From contig NZ_CP016287.1 in the NCBI RefSeq assembly GCF_001679785.1, positions 186,001-250,000 of the forward strand: a stretch of DNA of 64,000 nt, written 5' to 3'. Under the pieces are notes generated by a model, which did no database searches, was not told the DNA's origin, and saw nothing but the letters and a program-made list of their open reading frames with translations. Within the stretch, counting starts at the first letter, position 1, and each line of letters opens with the position of its first letter. Origin of the DNA: Rhizobium leguminosarum. GTDB taxonomy: Bacteria > Pseudomonadota > Alphaproteobacteria > Rhizobiales > Rhizobiaceae. Positions 1 through 8,232 of this stretch are shown piece by piece. Position numbers and translations under genes: made by a program.

Positions 1-2115
1 ATTGTTGGCGCCGTGCTTGCGCATGGCCGTCAATGTCTCTTCCGGCGTCCACAGCGGCTGGTCCGGAAGAATGATACTGCCGCCCTCCATCAGCGGGTTC
101 ATCCACCGCTCGTGCCCGCCATCCGAACTGAAAGGCAGGAACGGCAGCTCGCGGGAGGCCGAGCTCATGCCGTAGACACGCGAGGTGTTCTGCAGATGGT
201 GCGTCAGCGGACCGTGCTCGACGGCGACACCCTTCGGCAGTCCGGTCGATCCGGAGGTGTACATGACATAGGCGAGCTGATCCTTGTGAGTGGGAATATC
301 AAGTGGCGTATCCGGCTCGCCGTCGAGGTCGATCTTGTCGAGTTCGAGGATGATGGTGTCGAGTTCTTCCGGCAGCCGATGCCGAAGCCAGCTATGGGTC
401 AGAACGATCTTGACACCGCCGTCGCGCAGAATGTGATGATTGCGGACCGGCGGATGGTCAGGCTCGACCGGGATATAGGCGCCGCCCGCCTTCACCGTCG
501 CGAGGATACCGACGATGGCCTCCGGCGAGCGCTTGATGAAGATGGCGACCGTCACCTCGGCGCGAACGCCCAGATGCCGCAACCGGTGTGCGAGACGGTT
601 GGTGCTGGCCTCCAGCCAGCCATGGCTCCATTCCTCGTCGCCGTAGACGATCGCCGTCTTCTCCGGCGTCTGGCGCGAATGGGCCGATATCAGCTCGTGG
701 ACCGGCCGGTCATCGTTGACGACCTCGTCTTCGTAGGGCGCCGACAACTGGTCGAGTTCATCACTCCCCACGAGTTCGATGTCCTTGATTCGCACATTCG
801 GCCGCACAACGATCTGTTCGAGCACAAGGGTGAAATGCCGGGAGACACGGGCAATCAGCGCGCCGTCATAGAGATCCTGCGCATAATCGATCAGCCCGGA
901 TGCGGCCCCATCCAGACGTGCCTCGATCACTAGGGAAAGCTCGCTGTCGGCACGCGCGCCCAGAGGTTCCAGATTTGTCGCATGGCGGGGGACCGGATAC
1001 GGCTCGCGGAATTCGAACAGCGCCTTGACCACGGCTTCCTGGGCAGCCGCTTCGTCGACGACCAGTTCCTGGGTGATGCGCTCCAGCGGAACGAGCCGGG
1101 CAAGCCCCTCCTCCGTTGCCGATGAGATCGCTGCGATGACATCGTCGAGAGAGCTTCTTGATGTCAGCGACAGGATGAGGGGAAGGACCTGTTCGGCACG
1201 GCCGCGGTTCGCAAGGTGTTCCTTCTCCGGCCGCGCGATCAGGAGCCCGGTCAGCAAAGCATAGTTGCCGCTGTAGCGCGCCAGCAGCGCGCAAAAGGCG
1301 GCGTGAAGCACGGGCTCGACCTGATATCCATTATGCTGCGCATGTCGACCGAGCTTTGCCCAGAGATCAGGCTCGATCGAAAATCGATGTTGAGCGCGCG
1401 CCACACCTGCCAATCCGCCACTGTTGAAGCGGGTGGGAAAGGTCGAGGCGGCGTAGTCGAGACCGATCGTGTTCCGCCAATAGGAGAGGGATTCCTGCGC
1501 CCGCTCGGTCTGCAGCCATTCAGCCTCCCGCGTTCCGGCCAAGATTTCGGCCGGCTGTGTGTCGCCGGCGGGTGCGCCGTCGAGAATTCGCGTCAGGGAG
1601 CCGGCAAGAAGCGACTTCTCGCGATCGTCCGAGATCACAGGATGAAGCATGATCGTCAGAAGCGACTGCCCATCGGCAAGCAAGACAATCTGAACACGCG
1701 CCGGCGGGCCAGCAAGGAGATCGAAGCGCCTGTCGCGGAAGGCTTTCTGGGCGGCGAACGCGTCGGCCTCCGCAAGAGCAGCGCCTTCGCCGACCATCTC
1801 GATCGGTATTGCGGTCAATGCGCCGCAGTATTGCTCGACGCGGCCGCCCGCCAGCCGGCGGAAGCGAGTGGCAAGGGACGGATGTTGCGCCACGAGCGCC
1901 CGGCAGGCGCCGGTAATGGTCTTGACGTCGACGGCCGGGCTTAATCGCAGCGAAATAACCTGGTCGGGAAACACCGTGCCGTTGCCGATCTGCTCCAGCG
2001 ACCAGATACGCTTCTGCGCGATCGTCAGCGGGAAGCTCTCGAAGACTGCGTCCGTCGCGACATCGGTCGGGTAGGCATCTGCGAAGTTTGTGATCTGTTT
2101 GTTCATCCGTGCCAT
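1..2115 (-). CDS. vbsS: Siderophore non-ribosomal peptide synthetase, VbsS-like (3' part beyond window)
   Basis: 705 codons are visible and the frame is open at base 1. Translation of the minus strand shows an N-terminal condensation domain (about residues 15-430) followed by an adenylation domain (from about 460) with core motifs KAGGAYIPVEPD and YTSGSTGLPKGV. The start MARMNKQ lies 10 bases after the MbtH gene; a second in-frame ATG is three codons on. The family builds peptides from carrier-protein-bound amino acids. Next to vbsG and opposite vbsADL, it is expected to assemble the trihydroxamate vicibactin from acylated N5-hydroxy-ornithine. The condensation-domain HHxxxDG motif reads HPVISDD (about residue 160), so the catalytic second His is Pro. 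Assignment to vbsS rests on gene order and domain type; the remaining domains cannot be seen. Confidence 0.85.
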   Translation of the reverse strand, partial: MARMNKQITNFADAYPTDVATDAVFESFPLTIAQKRIWSLEQIGNGTVFPDQVISLRLSPAVDVKTITGACRALVAQHPSLATRFRRLAGGRVEQYCGALTAIPIEMVGEGAALAEADAFAAQKAFRDRRFDLLAGPPARVQIVLLADGQSLLTIMLHPVISDDREKSLLAGSLTRILDGAPAGDTQPAEILAGTREAEWLQTERAQESLSYWRNTIGLDYAASTFPTRFNSGGLAGVARAQHRFSIEPDLWAKLGRHAQHNGYQVEPVLHAAFCALLARYSGNYALLTGLLIARPEKEHLANRGRAEQVLPLILSLTSRSSLDDVIAAISSATEEGLARLVPLERITQELVVDEAAAQEAVVKALFEFREPYPVPRHATNLEPLGARADSELSLVIEARLDGAASGLIDYAQDLYDGALIARVSRHFTLVLEQIVVRPNVRIKDIELVGSDELDQLSAPYEDEVVNDDRPVHELISAHSRQTPEKTAIVYGDEEWSHGWLEASTNRLAHRLRHLGVRAEVTVAIFIKRSPEAIVGILATVKAGGAYIPVEPDHPPVRNHHILRDGGVKIVLTHSWLRHRLPEELDTIILELDKIDLDGEPDTPLDIPTHKDQLAYVMYTSGSTGLPKGVAVEHGPLTHHLQNTSRVYGMSSASRELPFLPFSSDGGHERWMNPLMEGGSIILPDQPLWTPEETLTAMRKHGANN

Positions 2116-2125
2116 CCAGCCGTTT

Positions 2126-2344
2126 TCAGAGACGCGCATCGCCGGCGATTGCCGAGCGCAAGGAGAGGGGGCGCGGATCCGCCCAGACGTCAGCGATATG
2201 CGCCAGGCATTGCTGGCGCGAACCGGCAAAGCCCGCCGGCTCCCAGCCCAGGGGAATCCGCTTGTCTTGCGGCCAGACCGAGTAGCGACGCTCGGTGTCG
2301 ATGACGGCGATCCAGAGATCGTCGCGAGGGTCAAGATTATCCAT
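2126..2344 (-). CDS. vbsG: MbtH-like NRPS accessory protein
   Basis: 72 residues, the normal size for MbtH proteins. The family signature is present: YSVWPQDKRIPLGW near residue 21, then GFAGSRQQCLAHIADVWADPRPLS. MbtH proteins bind NRPS adenylation domains and help them fold and activate amino acids. The gene directly precedes the NRPS with a 10-base gap, so the two are cotranscribed. AGGAGC six bases upstream of the ATG serves as the ribosome binding site. In the published vicibactin system the vbsGSO unit begins with such a small gene, which fits this position. Confidence 0.88.
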   Translation of the reverse strand: MDNLDPRDDLWIAVIDTERRYSVWPQDKRIPLGWEPAGFAGSRQQCLAHIADVWADPRPLSLRSAIAGDARL

Positions 2345-2380
2345 TCGCAGCTCCTGCGGTGATGATGGTCATGCGCAAGT

Positions 2381-2405
2381 GACGGATCCGGCAGGCTGCA
2401 GTTTA
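2381..2405 (-). promoter_or_regulatory. Predicted RpoI-type ECF promoter of vbsG-vbsS
   Basis: On the minus strand TAAAC (2405-2401) is followed by 16 bases and CGTC (2384-2381), which sits about 37 bases before the vbsG start codon. This resembles the TAAAT-N16-CGT element recognised by PvdS-type iron-starvation sigma factors. The identical arrangement occurs in the opposite direction for vbsA. The sigma factor gene rpoI lies in the same cluster. The match is seen in the sequence; recognition by RpoI is inferred. Confidence 0.7.
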
Positions 2406-2440
2406 GAAAATTGATGAGAATTTTTTTCTTCGCTTCCCCC

Positions 2441-2465
2441 TAAACTCAGCGGGAGATGGATCGTC
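2441..2465 (+). promoter_or_regulatory. Predicted RpoI-type ECF promoter of vbsA-vbsD-vbsL
   Basis: TAAAC (2441-2445), 16 bases, then CGTC (2462-2465). Element and spacing are identical to those of the divergent vbsG promoter on the other strand. A transcript from here would have a leader of roughly 75 bases before the vbsA ATG. Confidence 0.7.
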
Positions 2466-2549
2466 ATTCTACTAAATCGGCGCGAGAGCACGCTTCATGC
2501 TCGCAGCGCCAAAAGCCCGACCGGTCCTCGACCGGCCAAGGAGAACATC

Positions 2550-3539
2550 ATGGATTTCGACGCCGTCAAACAAAGGCGCGCTCTTCAGTCGCGCAGCTAC
2601 GTCAGCCTCGCCCCCAATCTCATCCACCTCAAGACCGCTTACGGCCACCACGAAGCCGTATTCGAGGTCGATGCCGGCATCGCGTCGGTCACCTTCTACC
2701 ATGGCGATCCGGTGCAATCGGCAGAGCTTCTCATGGCGGCCGCCGAAGCCGTGACGGCAGAAGATCGCTCGATCACCTCAGTCGTCTTCGAAGGGCATCA
2801 GACAAGTCTTCCCAGACACATTGCGGATGCAAGCGGAAGGCTCGATTCGGCGATCCTGTGGCAATGGCCTTCACTGTGGCTGCCGCAACTGTCCTATCCG
2901 CTGCCGCCCATGCAGGAGATGACTGCGGGCCGGTATCATCCGCGCCGGCCCGCAAAGCCGAAGGGCACGGTCTACAGGCGTTTCATCCCCTGGCTGGAAC
3001 GGGAAATCATCTTCACGGTGGCCGATCCGGAGACCGATCTTGCAGCATTTCATCGCTGGATGAACGACGAACAGGTCAACACAATCTGGGAGGATGCGGG
3101 TTCGATCGACAAGCACCGGGAGATCCTGGAGGAAAGGATCGCAGATCCGCATGTCCTGCCGCTGATCGGCAGTTTTGCGGATATTCCCTTCGGCTATTTC
3201 GAGGTTTATTGGGCGAAAGAGAACCGGCTCGGCCCCTTTTACGATGCCGACGACTATGATCGTGGATGGCATGTGGCGATCGGCGAGCCCGGCTATCGCG
3301 GCAAGAAATGGATCAGCGCATGGCTTCCTTCGCTGATGCATTTCATCTTCCTCGACGATCCACGCACGATGCGCATCGTCGGTGAGCCGCGCGCCAGTCA
3401 CGAGCAGCAGATCCGCAACCTCGATCGTTCGGGTTTTGCCAAGGTCAAGCATTTCGATTTTCCGCACAAGCGGGCGCTCCTGGTAATGCTCGGCCGCGAA
3501 CGTTTCTTCGGCGATCGTCTCTGGGTGCCTGCGTCATGA
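2550..3539 (+). CDS. vbsA: N5-hydroxyornithine acyltransferase (IucB/RhbD-type siderophore acetyltransferase)
   Basis: 329 residues. The C-terminal two thirds (from about residue 145) has the GNAT-like fold of siderophore acyltransferases. Typical signatures are FHRWMNDEQVNTIWEDAG near 168 and GYFEVYWAKENRLGPFYDADDYDRG near 214, followed by GYRGKKW. The family acylates the N-hydroxylated side-chain amine of ornithine or lysine; in vicibactin synthesis VbsA transfers a 3-hydroxybutyryl group from CoA. AAGGAG six bases upstream supports this ATG. Its stop codon overlaps the next start (ATGA), so it is the first gene of an operon with the exporter and the PLP enzyme. Confidence 0.88.
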   Translation: MDFDAVKQRRALQSRSYVSLAPNLIHLKTAYGHHEAVFEVDAGIASVTFYHGDPVQSAELLMAAAEAVTAEDRSITSVVFEGHQTSLPRHIADASGRLDSAILWQWPSLWLPQLSYPLPPMQEMTAGRYHPRRPAKPKGTVYRRFIPWLEREIIFTVADPETDLAAFHRWMNDEQVNTIWEDAGSIDKHREILEERIADPHVLPLIGSFADIPFGYFEVYWAKENRLGPFYDADDYDRGWHVAIGEPGYRGKKWISAWLPSLMHFIFLDDPRTMRIVGEPRASHEQQIRNLDRSGFAKVKHFDFPHKRALLVMLGRERFFGDRLWVPAS

Positions 3540-4957
3540 ACGATATGAGCGACGTCAGCGGCAGCTTTCGGAGACGGCAGCGCCTCGCACCGGAGGACCT
3601 TGCCAGTCCTGAGCTTCTGAGGCTGCTGCTTCGGCTCGGACTGCCGGCCATGTTCGGCCTGTCGATCAATGCCGCCCATCATACGATCAACATGATCTTC
3701 GTCGGCATGATCGGTGAAGACCAGATCGCGGCGATCATGATCGTCCTGCCGATCCTCATGCTCATAGCCGCCTTCGGCGAGGGGATCGGCGTCGGTGTTG
3801 CAACGGAGGTCGGACGCACGCTCGGAGCCGGCAACCGATCCCGGGCCGGCGCTATTGCCTCGATCAGTCTTGCTGCCGGCGTCGTTTTCGGCGCGGCAAG
3901 TGCCATCGCAATCGTCGCATTTCCAGATTTTTTGCTGTTCGGCGCCATGCCTGCCCTTCAGCCGCTCGCGCAGCATTATCTGATGATCATTGCGATCTCG
4001 GTGCCGCTGACGATGGCGCAGATTATTCTCGATTTCCTGGCGATCGCAGAGGGCAATGCCCGCTTCGGCATGTGGACGCTGGTCGCCTGCTTTGCGCTGA
4101 ACATGATCCTCGACCCGATCATGATCTTCGGCTTCGGCCTCGGCCTGCAGGGCGTTGCAATCGCAACCATCCTGTCCCAGCTCGTCGCGCTTTGCATCTA
4201 TGCTGCCTACCACGCCAGGCGACTTGGGACGGTCCGGCTGACGTTTGGCCGGCGGTGGGGAGATATCGGCTATCTCAGGCCTGTCCTTGCTGTGGGCGCA
4301 CCGACGACGCTGACCAGTCTCGCAACCGCAGGCGCGATTGCGGCAATGGTATCGCTCGCCGGCACCTATCACGGAGAAGCCGGCATCGCCGGCGTCGGGA
4401 TTACCTTGCGGCTGCTGGCGGTCGGAACCCTCCCCGTCATCGGCATCTCACTCGGAGCCCAGTCGATCCTGAGCTTTGCCTGGGGTCGAGGCGATACCGC
4501 GCGGATGCTGTCGGCAGCCCGCATCCTCACAGTGGTCACAACTGCCATGAGTGGCGCCTATGGATTGGCCGCGCTCGTTTTCTCCGAAGAACTTGCCTCG
4601 TTCTTCACCGACGATGCGGTGGTGATCGGGATCGCCGGGCAAGCGATCATCGCGACCCATCTTCCGCTTCTGCTGTTCGGTTTGCGGCAAACGGTGCTGA
4701 TCCTCTTCCAGGCCCAGGGCAGACCGAAAGCGGCGGTTGCCATCGGCCTGGCGCAGAATGGCTATCTTCTCTTTCCGCTGCTGGCGCTCTTGCCGCCCTT
4801 TTTCGGCTTTTCAGGCTTGCTGGCAGCCATGTTCCTGGCCTCGGCCCTGACCGGCTTGCTGTCGGCCGTCTGCCTGATGTGGGCACTTCGCGCGCTGCGG
4901 CAGCGCTCCGCCGACCATCTGACCTCCATCCGTCCATATCCCAGCTTTTGTCCATGA
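3536..4957 (+). CDS. vbsD: MATE-family efflux protein, probable vicibactin exporter
   Basis: 473 residues, very hydrophobic, about 12 predicted membrane segments in two similar halves as in the MATE family. The N-terminal region LLRLGLPAMFGLSINAAHHTINMIFVG is typical. MATE proteins expel small cationic or organic molecules by Na+ or H+ antiport. The start overlaps the vbsA stop, and the gene sits between two siderophore biosynthesis genes, so export of vicibactin or an intermediate is the simplest job. The vbsD symbol is given from its position in the vbsA-D-L unit; the export role is inferred. Confidence 0.78.
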   Translation: MNDMSDVSGSFRRRQRLAPEDLASPELLRLLLRLGLPAMFGLSINAAHHTINMIFVGMIGEDQIAAIMIVLPILMLIAAFGEGIGVGVATEVGRTLGAGNRSRAGAIASISLAAGVVFGAASAIAIVAFPDFLLFGAMPALQPLAQHYLMIIAISVPLTMAQIILDFLAIAEGNARFGMWTLVACFALNMILDPIMIFGFGLGLQGVAIATILSQLVALCIYAAYHARRLGTVRLTFGRRWGDIGYLRPVLAVGAPTTLTSLATAGAIAAMVSLAGTYHGEAGIAGVGITLRLLAVGTLPVIGISLGAQSILSFAWGRGDTARMLSAARILTVVTTAMSGAYGLAALVFSEELASFFTDDAVVIGIAGQAIIATHLPLLLFGLRQTVLILFQAQGRPKAAVAIGLAQNGYLLFPLLALLPPFFGFSGLLAAMFLASALTGLLSAVCLMWALRALRQRSADHLTSIRPYPSFCP

Positions 4958-4967
4958 GAGGATGACC

Positions 4968-6155
4968 ATGAACCAGTCGATCAACCCGCACGACCTTGGC
5001 GCTCATGCGGCCGCTGACGATCTCTTTACACCTGTCGATCCGGCGGCATTCAACGCCGTGTCTCCGCCGATCTTCCAGACGTCGCTCTTCACCTACGACA
5101 GTTATGAGGCGATGGAGGATGTTTTCGCCGGCCGCACGCGCAACTACATCTATTCGCGCGGCGACAATCCGACGGTCCGCGAATTCGAACTCCTGGTCGC
5201 CCGCCTCGAGGGCGCGGAGGATGGACGTGCCTTCTCGAGCGGAACGGCCGCCATTACATCGACAATTCTCAGTCTTGTTGAGGCGGGAGACCGGGTCGTT
5301 GCGGTCCGCCATCTCTACAACGATGTCTACCGCCTTCTGGTGAAGCTGCTCGCCAGGCTCGGTGTCGCGGTGGATTTCGTCGATCCCGCCGACCACGACG
5401 AGGTCCGCAAGGCGCTGTCGGGTGCCAAGCTGCTCTACCTTGAAAACCCCACATCCTTCGTCTTCGAGCTGCAGGACATTGCGGCGCTGTCGGCCATGGC
5501 AAAGGGGGCCGGCGTCACCACCATCATCGACAATTCCTGGGCAACGCCGCTCTTTCAGAAACCGATCCAGCATGGCGTCGATATCGTCATTCACGCCGCC
5601 TCGAAATATCTCGGCGGTCACAGCGATACGGTCGCCGGCGTCGTCGTCGGCTCGAAAGAGGCCATCGCCAGGATCAATTCAACGTCTTACCCCTATGTCG
5701 GTGCCAAACTGTCACCGTTCGAGGCCTGGCTGCTGCTGCGCGGCATGCGCACGTTGCGTGTCCGTCTCAAGGAGCATGAGCGCAGCGGGCTTTTGCTGGC
5801 CGGGCGGCTGAAGGAGCATTCTGCGATCGGACGCGTTCGTCACCCGGCATTCCAGGAGCATCCCGGAAGGGCGACGCTGACGGGTTATGCCGGGCTGTTT
5901 GCCTTCGACCTCAATCCCGATATCGATGTCGCACGCTTTGTGAATAGCCTTCGCGACATCCGTCTCGGTGTCAGCTGGGGGGGACCAGAAACGCTGGTGG
6001 TCCCCGCCAAGGTCGCGCTGCAGATCCCCGACCGGATGACTTCCTTCATCCGGTTCGGCGTGAGCGAGCAGACGGTTCGTTTCGCCGTTGGCCTGGAAGA
6101 GCCGGAACTGCTGTGGAGCGATTTGCAGCAGGCGCTGCACGCAGCGAAACGGTAG
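4968..6155 (+). CDS. vbsL: PLP-dependent Cys/Met-metabolism-fold enzyme, VbsL (probable epimerisation step)
   Basis: About 395 residues with the cystathionine gamma-synthase/beta-lyase fold: SRGDNPTVREFE, FSSGTAAITSTI (phosphate cup), DNSWATPLFQKP, and HAASKYLGGHSD with the PLP Lys near residue 213. Enzymes of this fold catalyse eliminations, replacements or epimerisations at amino-acid carbons. As the third gene of vbsADL it is the expected source of the D-ornithine stereochemistry of vicibactin, but that reaction is inferred. ATG 4968 is chosen over 4962 because AGAGG lies 7 bases from the former and only 1 from the latter. Its 3' end overlaps the convergent rpoI by 110 bases. Confidence 0.8.
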   Translation: MNQSINPHDLGAHAAADDLFTPVDPAAFNAVSPPIFQTSLFTYDSYEAMEDVFAGRTRNYIYSRGDNPTVREFELLVARLEGAEDGRAFSSGTAAITSTILSLVEAGDRVVAVRHLYNDVYRLLVKLLARLGVAVDFVDPADHDEVRKALSGAKLLYLENPTSFVFELQDIAALSAMAKGAGVTTIIDNSWATPLFQKPIQHGVDIVIHAASKYLGGHSDTVAGVVVGSKEAIARINSTSYPYVGAKLSPFEAWLLLRGMRTLRVRLKEHERSGLLLAGRLKEHSAIGRVRHPAFQEHPGRATLTGYAGLFAFDLNPDIDVARFVNSLRDIRLGVSWGGPETLVVPAKVALQIPDRMTSFIRFGVSEQTVRFAVGLEEPELLWSDLQQALHAAKR

Positions 6156-6705
6156 GCTCCTGCCGGTGCGCATGATCGGGGCGGGAAGCAGGTTCGGCGA
6201 TCGCCAGATGGCAATGTTCCTCTGCCGCCTTGATCATGAAGTTGACGAGCGTCCTTGAGACGCCGAGTTCGGCTGCAATATCCTTCTGCGGCACGCCGTT
6301 GAGGCGATGGCGAATGAAGGCATCGTTGGTTCGCTTCGGCAGCGCCTCGAGCGAGGCAAGCACATTGCGCAGGGTCTCGGCAGCGACGAGCTGGTCGAGC
6401 ACGGTGGGGATGGGAGCCGTGATCTCCTGAATCTGGTCGATCGACCTATGGTTGTTCATCTTCTGGCGTCGCCGGCGGCTCTCATCGAGTGCGAGATTGT
6501 AGACCATTCGGAAGGCGTAGCCGATCGGGCAACGAATATCGTCGGTCTTGACCCCATAGGCTTTAATGACTCCATCTTGAAAGATATCCTCGGAACATGA
6601 CTTTGATTTGACAACGCTTTCAATCGTTTTAAGGAGCTTGTCCTTGTTTTCGATCATGGCATTGACCACGGCATTTCCGTTCACATCACGATGCAATGTG
6701 TGCAT
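6046..6705 (-). CDS. rpoI: ECF RNA polymerase sigma factor RpoI (FecI/PvdS type)
   Basis: 219 residues. Region 2 lies around residues 20-80 (EDIFQDGVIKAYG, YAFRMVYNLALDESRRRRQ). Region 4 lies around 115-165 (LEALPKRTNDAFIRHRLNGVPQKDIAAELGVSRTLVNFMIKAAEEH). These are diagnostic of iron-starvation ECF sigma factors. Known RpoI of R. leguminosarum directs vicibactin gene expression. The last ~45 residues (Arg/Pro/Ala-rich, after HLAIAEPASRP) are read antisense to the conserved end of vbsL and lie beyond the usual end of the family. No FecR-type anti-sigma gene is adjacent, unlike classic FecIR systems. Confidence 0.87.
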   Translation of the reverse strand: MHTLHRDVNGNAVVNAMIENKDKLLKTIESVVKSKSCSEDIFQDGVIKAYGVKTDDIRCPIGYAFRMVYNLALDESRRRRQKMNNHRSIDQIQEITAPIPTVLDQLVAAETLRNVLASLEALPKRTNDAFIRHRLNGVPQKDIAAELGVSRTLVNFMIKAAEEHCHLAIAEPASRPDHAHRQEPTVSLRAAPAANRSTAVPALPGQRRNEPSARSRRTG

Positions 6706-6821
6706 TGTCCTGTACCCTTTTTACAAATGGAAAATCAGGCGCTGTCGTTTCTGGCTGGTTCGGTCTTAGCCTTCCTTTTTCGAGGAAAGTACACGATTTG
6801 ATTGCAGTGTCTATTTTAAGG

Positions 6822-6836
6822 TGATAACAGGAGTCA
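6822..6836 (-). promoter_or_regulatory. Candidate iron-responsive (RirA/IRO-type) operator upstream of rpoI
   Basis: The bases TGATAACAGGAGTCA form a TGA-N9-TCA element lying across a TTGACT (6837-6832, minus strand) that could be the rpoI -35 box. Rhizobial iron repressor RirA is known to control rpoI and to use TGA...TCA operators. The same pattern precedes fhuA. The site lies between rpoI and the divergent GNAT gene and could affect both. Assignment is by pattern only. Confidence 0.45.
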
Positions 6837-6868
6837 AGTTTAAATCGACCGATCGGAGGCGAGAAAAA

Positions 6869-7360
6869 ATGGGAAAAACAATTGAGATCCTGACCGGCAA
6901 GGCAGAGCTCTGCCGATCGATCATGGGGGCTTTGCCGGACTGGTTTTCAGAACCTGAGGTCATCGATGCGAGCGCCCAGGCGATCGAAGACCTGCCGGTG
7001 TTCGGCTATGTCGAAGCGAATGTCGTGACCGCGTTGATCGCCTTGAAGCCGCACCCGCCCGACGCCGTCGAGATCGCGTTGATTGCGACACGACCGGAAC
7101 ATCACGGTCGCGGCGCCGGACGCCATCTCATCGATGCGGCCGAACGTTTCGGCCATGAATCGGGTGCCCGGCTGCTGACGGTCAAGACACTCGCCCCGCG
7201 CGGCCTCGACGAACCCCAGTTCGAGGCGACGCGGCGCTTCTATGACCGGAACGGCTTCGTTAGGGCCGAGGTCTTTGCAAAGCTCTGGCACGAGGACCAT
7301 CCATGCCTGTTCATGGTCAAGCCACTCGCCGACGCCGAGGCAGGTGAGGCTGCGCTTTGA
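6869..7360 (+). CDS. GNAT family N-acetyltransferase
   Basis: 163 residues with the acetyl-CoA binding core IALIATRPEHHGRGAGRHLIDAAERFG (R/Q-x-x-G-x-G/A type) and a C-terminal FYDRNGFVRAEVFAKLWHEDHPCLFMVK typical of the fold. The family transfers acetyl groups to amines; the substrate cannot be told from sequence. The start MGKTIEIL is chosen because GGAGGCG lies 7 bases upstream; an earlier in-frame GTG at 6821 lacks a ribosome binding site. It is divergent from rpoI and tail-to-tail with fhuF, so a link to siderophore metabolism is possible but unproven. Confidence 0.82.
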   Translation: MGKTIEILTGKAELCRSIMGALPDWFSEPEVIDASAQAIEDLPVFGYVEANVVTALIALKPHPPDAVEIALIATRPEHHGRGAGRHLIDAAERFGHESGARLLTVKTLAPRGLDEPQFEATRRFYDRNGFVRAEVFAKLWHEDHPCLFMVKPLADAEAGEAAL

Positions 7361-7440
7361 GACGACGAGACTTCTGTTTGGCGCATTCGCGATAACTGGT
7401 GCGCAGGGCACCCGTCTCTGCGCGCGGTAGACGATAGGAG

Positions 7441-8223
7441 CTAGTGGCGCCCCTCAGGCAGCGGGCAGGCTTCGCCGCAGCCGCCGACGCCCGGCAGGTT
7501 ATAGCGCAGGCAGCAGACTTTCCGGCGCACGAATTCGAGCCCGCATTGCTGGCGCGCAATGCGGATCATGCCGAACATCGGGTTGCGCCCGCCGCCCGGC
7601 CATTGAGCTTCTTCCAGCAGCGCCAGGCCGCCTTCGGCGAAGACGGGCTCACGGCGATGAGCGATCTCTTTCAGAATCCAGGAGAGATAGGCCGCGACAT
7701 TGTTCCAGAGAAGCTTCGGCGCAACGCCGGCGTTGACGGCGATCGCCGCGATGACGGGCCGGGCATGACCGAGCATCAGCCGGTGAAGCTCGCCGGCCGG
7801 GTCACTTGTCACCTCGGGCCTGCCGGACATCACGAATGCTTCCGGTTCGCCTGTCTGCTCGTTGCAGACGAGCGAAAGCCGATCGATCTCCATCCGCAGC
7901 GCGATCCGGTGCACGAACATGTGGACGCTGGGGGCAATCGTCAGCATGCTGAAATAGTAGAGCGTCCACATGGAGACGATCGCGCGGCGGTCGCTGCCCG
8001 GAAATTTTTGCGCATATCGGCCAATGATCTCGTCGAAGATCGCTCGGTCGCAAAGATCCCTGCAGGAAACGACGATGCCCGTCTGCGGGAGAGCGCTGAG
8101 CAGCTTGCCGCGGCAATAGGAGAACGGGCCGTCGCCCACCAGACCGTCGAGGTCGACGGCTTGGTGGGCGACAGGATAGTCAGCGATTAAGGTCGGGCGT
8201 TGGAAGACCCAGTTTGTCTCCAT
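7441..8223 (-). CDS. fhuF: Ferric-hydroxamate siderophore reductase FhuF
   Basis: 260 residues of the FhuF family, cytoplasmic [2Fe-2S] proteins that reduce and release iron from imported hydroxamate siderophores. The cluster-binding C terminus is clear (CCLRYNLPGVGGCGEACPL). The known family pattern is CC-x10-C-x2-C; here the last pair is spaced C-x3-C. The gene starts 9 bases after the fhuA stop and is cotranscribed with it. Together with fhuA it completes uptake of the vicibactin made by the nearby vbs genes. Confidence 0.85.
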   Translation of the reverse strand: METNWVFQRPTLIADYPVAHQAVDLDGLVGDGPFSYCRGKLLSALPQTGIVVSCRDLCDRAIFDEIIGRYAQKFPGSDRRAIVSMWTLYYFSMLTIAPSVHMFVHRIALRMEIDRLSLVCNEQTGEPEAFVMSGRPEVTSDPAGELHRLMLGHARPVIAAIAVNAGVAPKLLWNNVAAYLSWILKEIAHRREPVFAEGGLALLEEAQWPGGGRNPMFGMIRIARQQCGLEFVRRKVCCLRYNLPGVGGCGEACPLPEGRH

Positions 8224-8232
8224 TGCAGTGCC

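Noticed and set aside
13..933. 306-codon rightward frame
   Set aside because: Antisense to the adenylation and condensation domains of the NRPS, which reads cleanly on the other strand.
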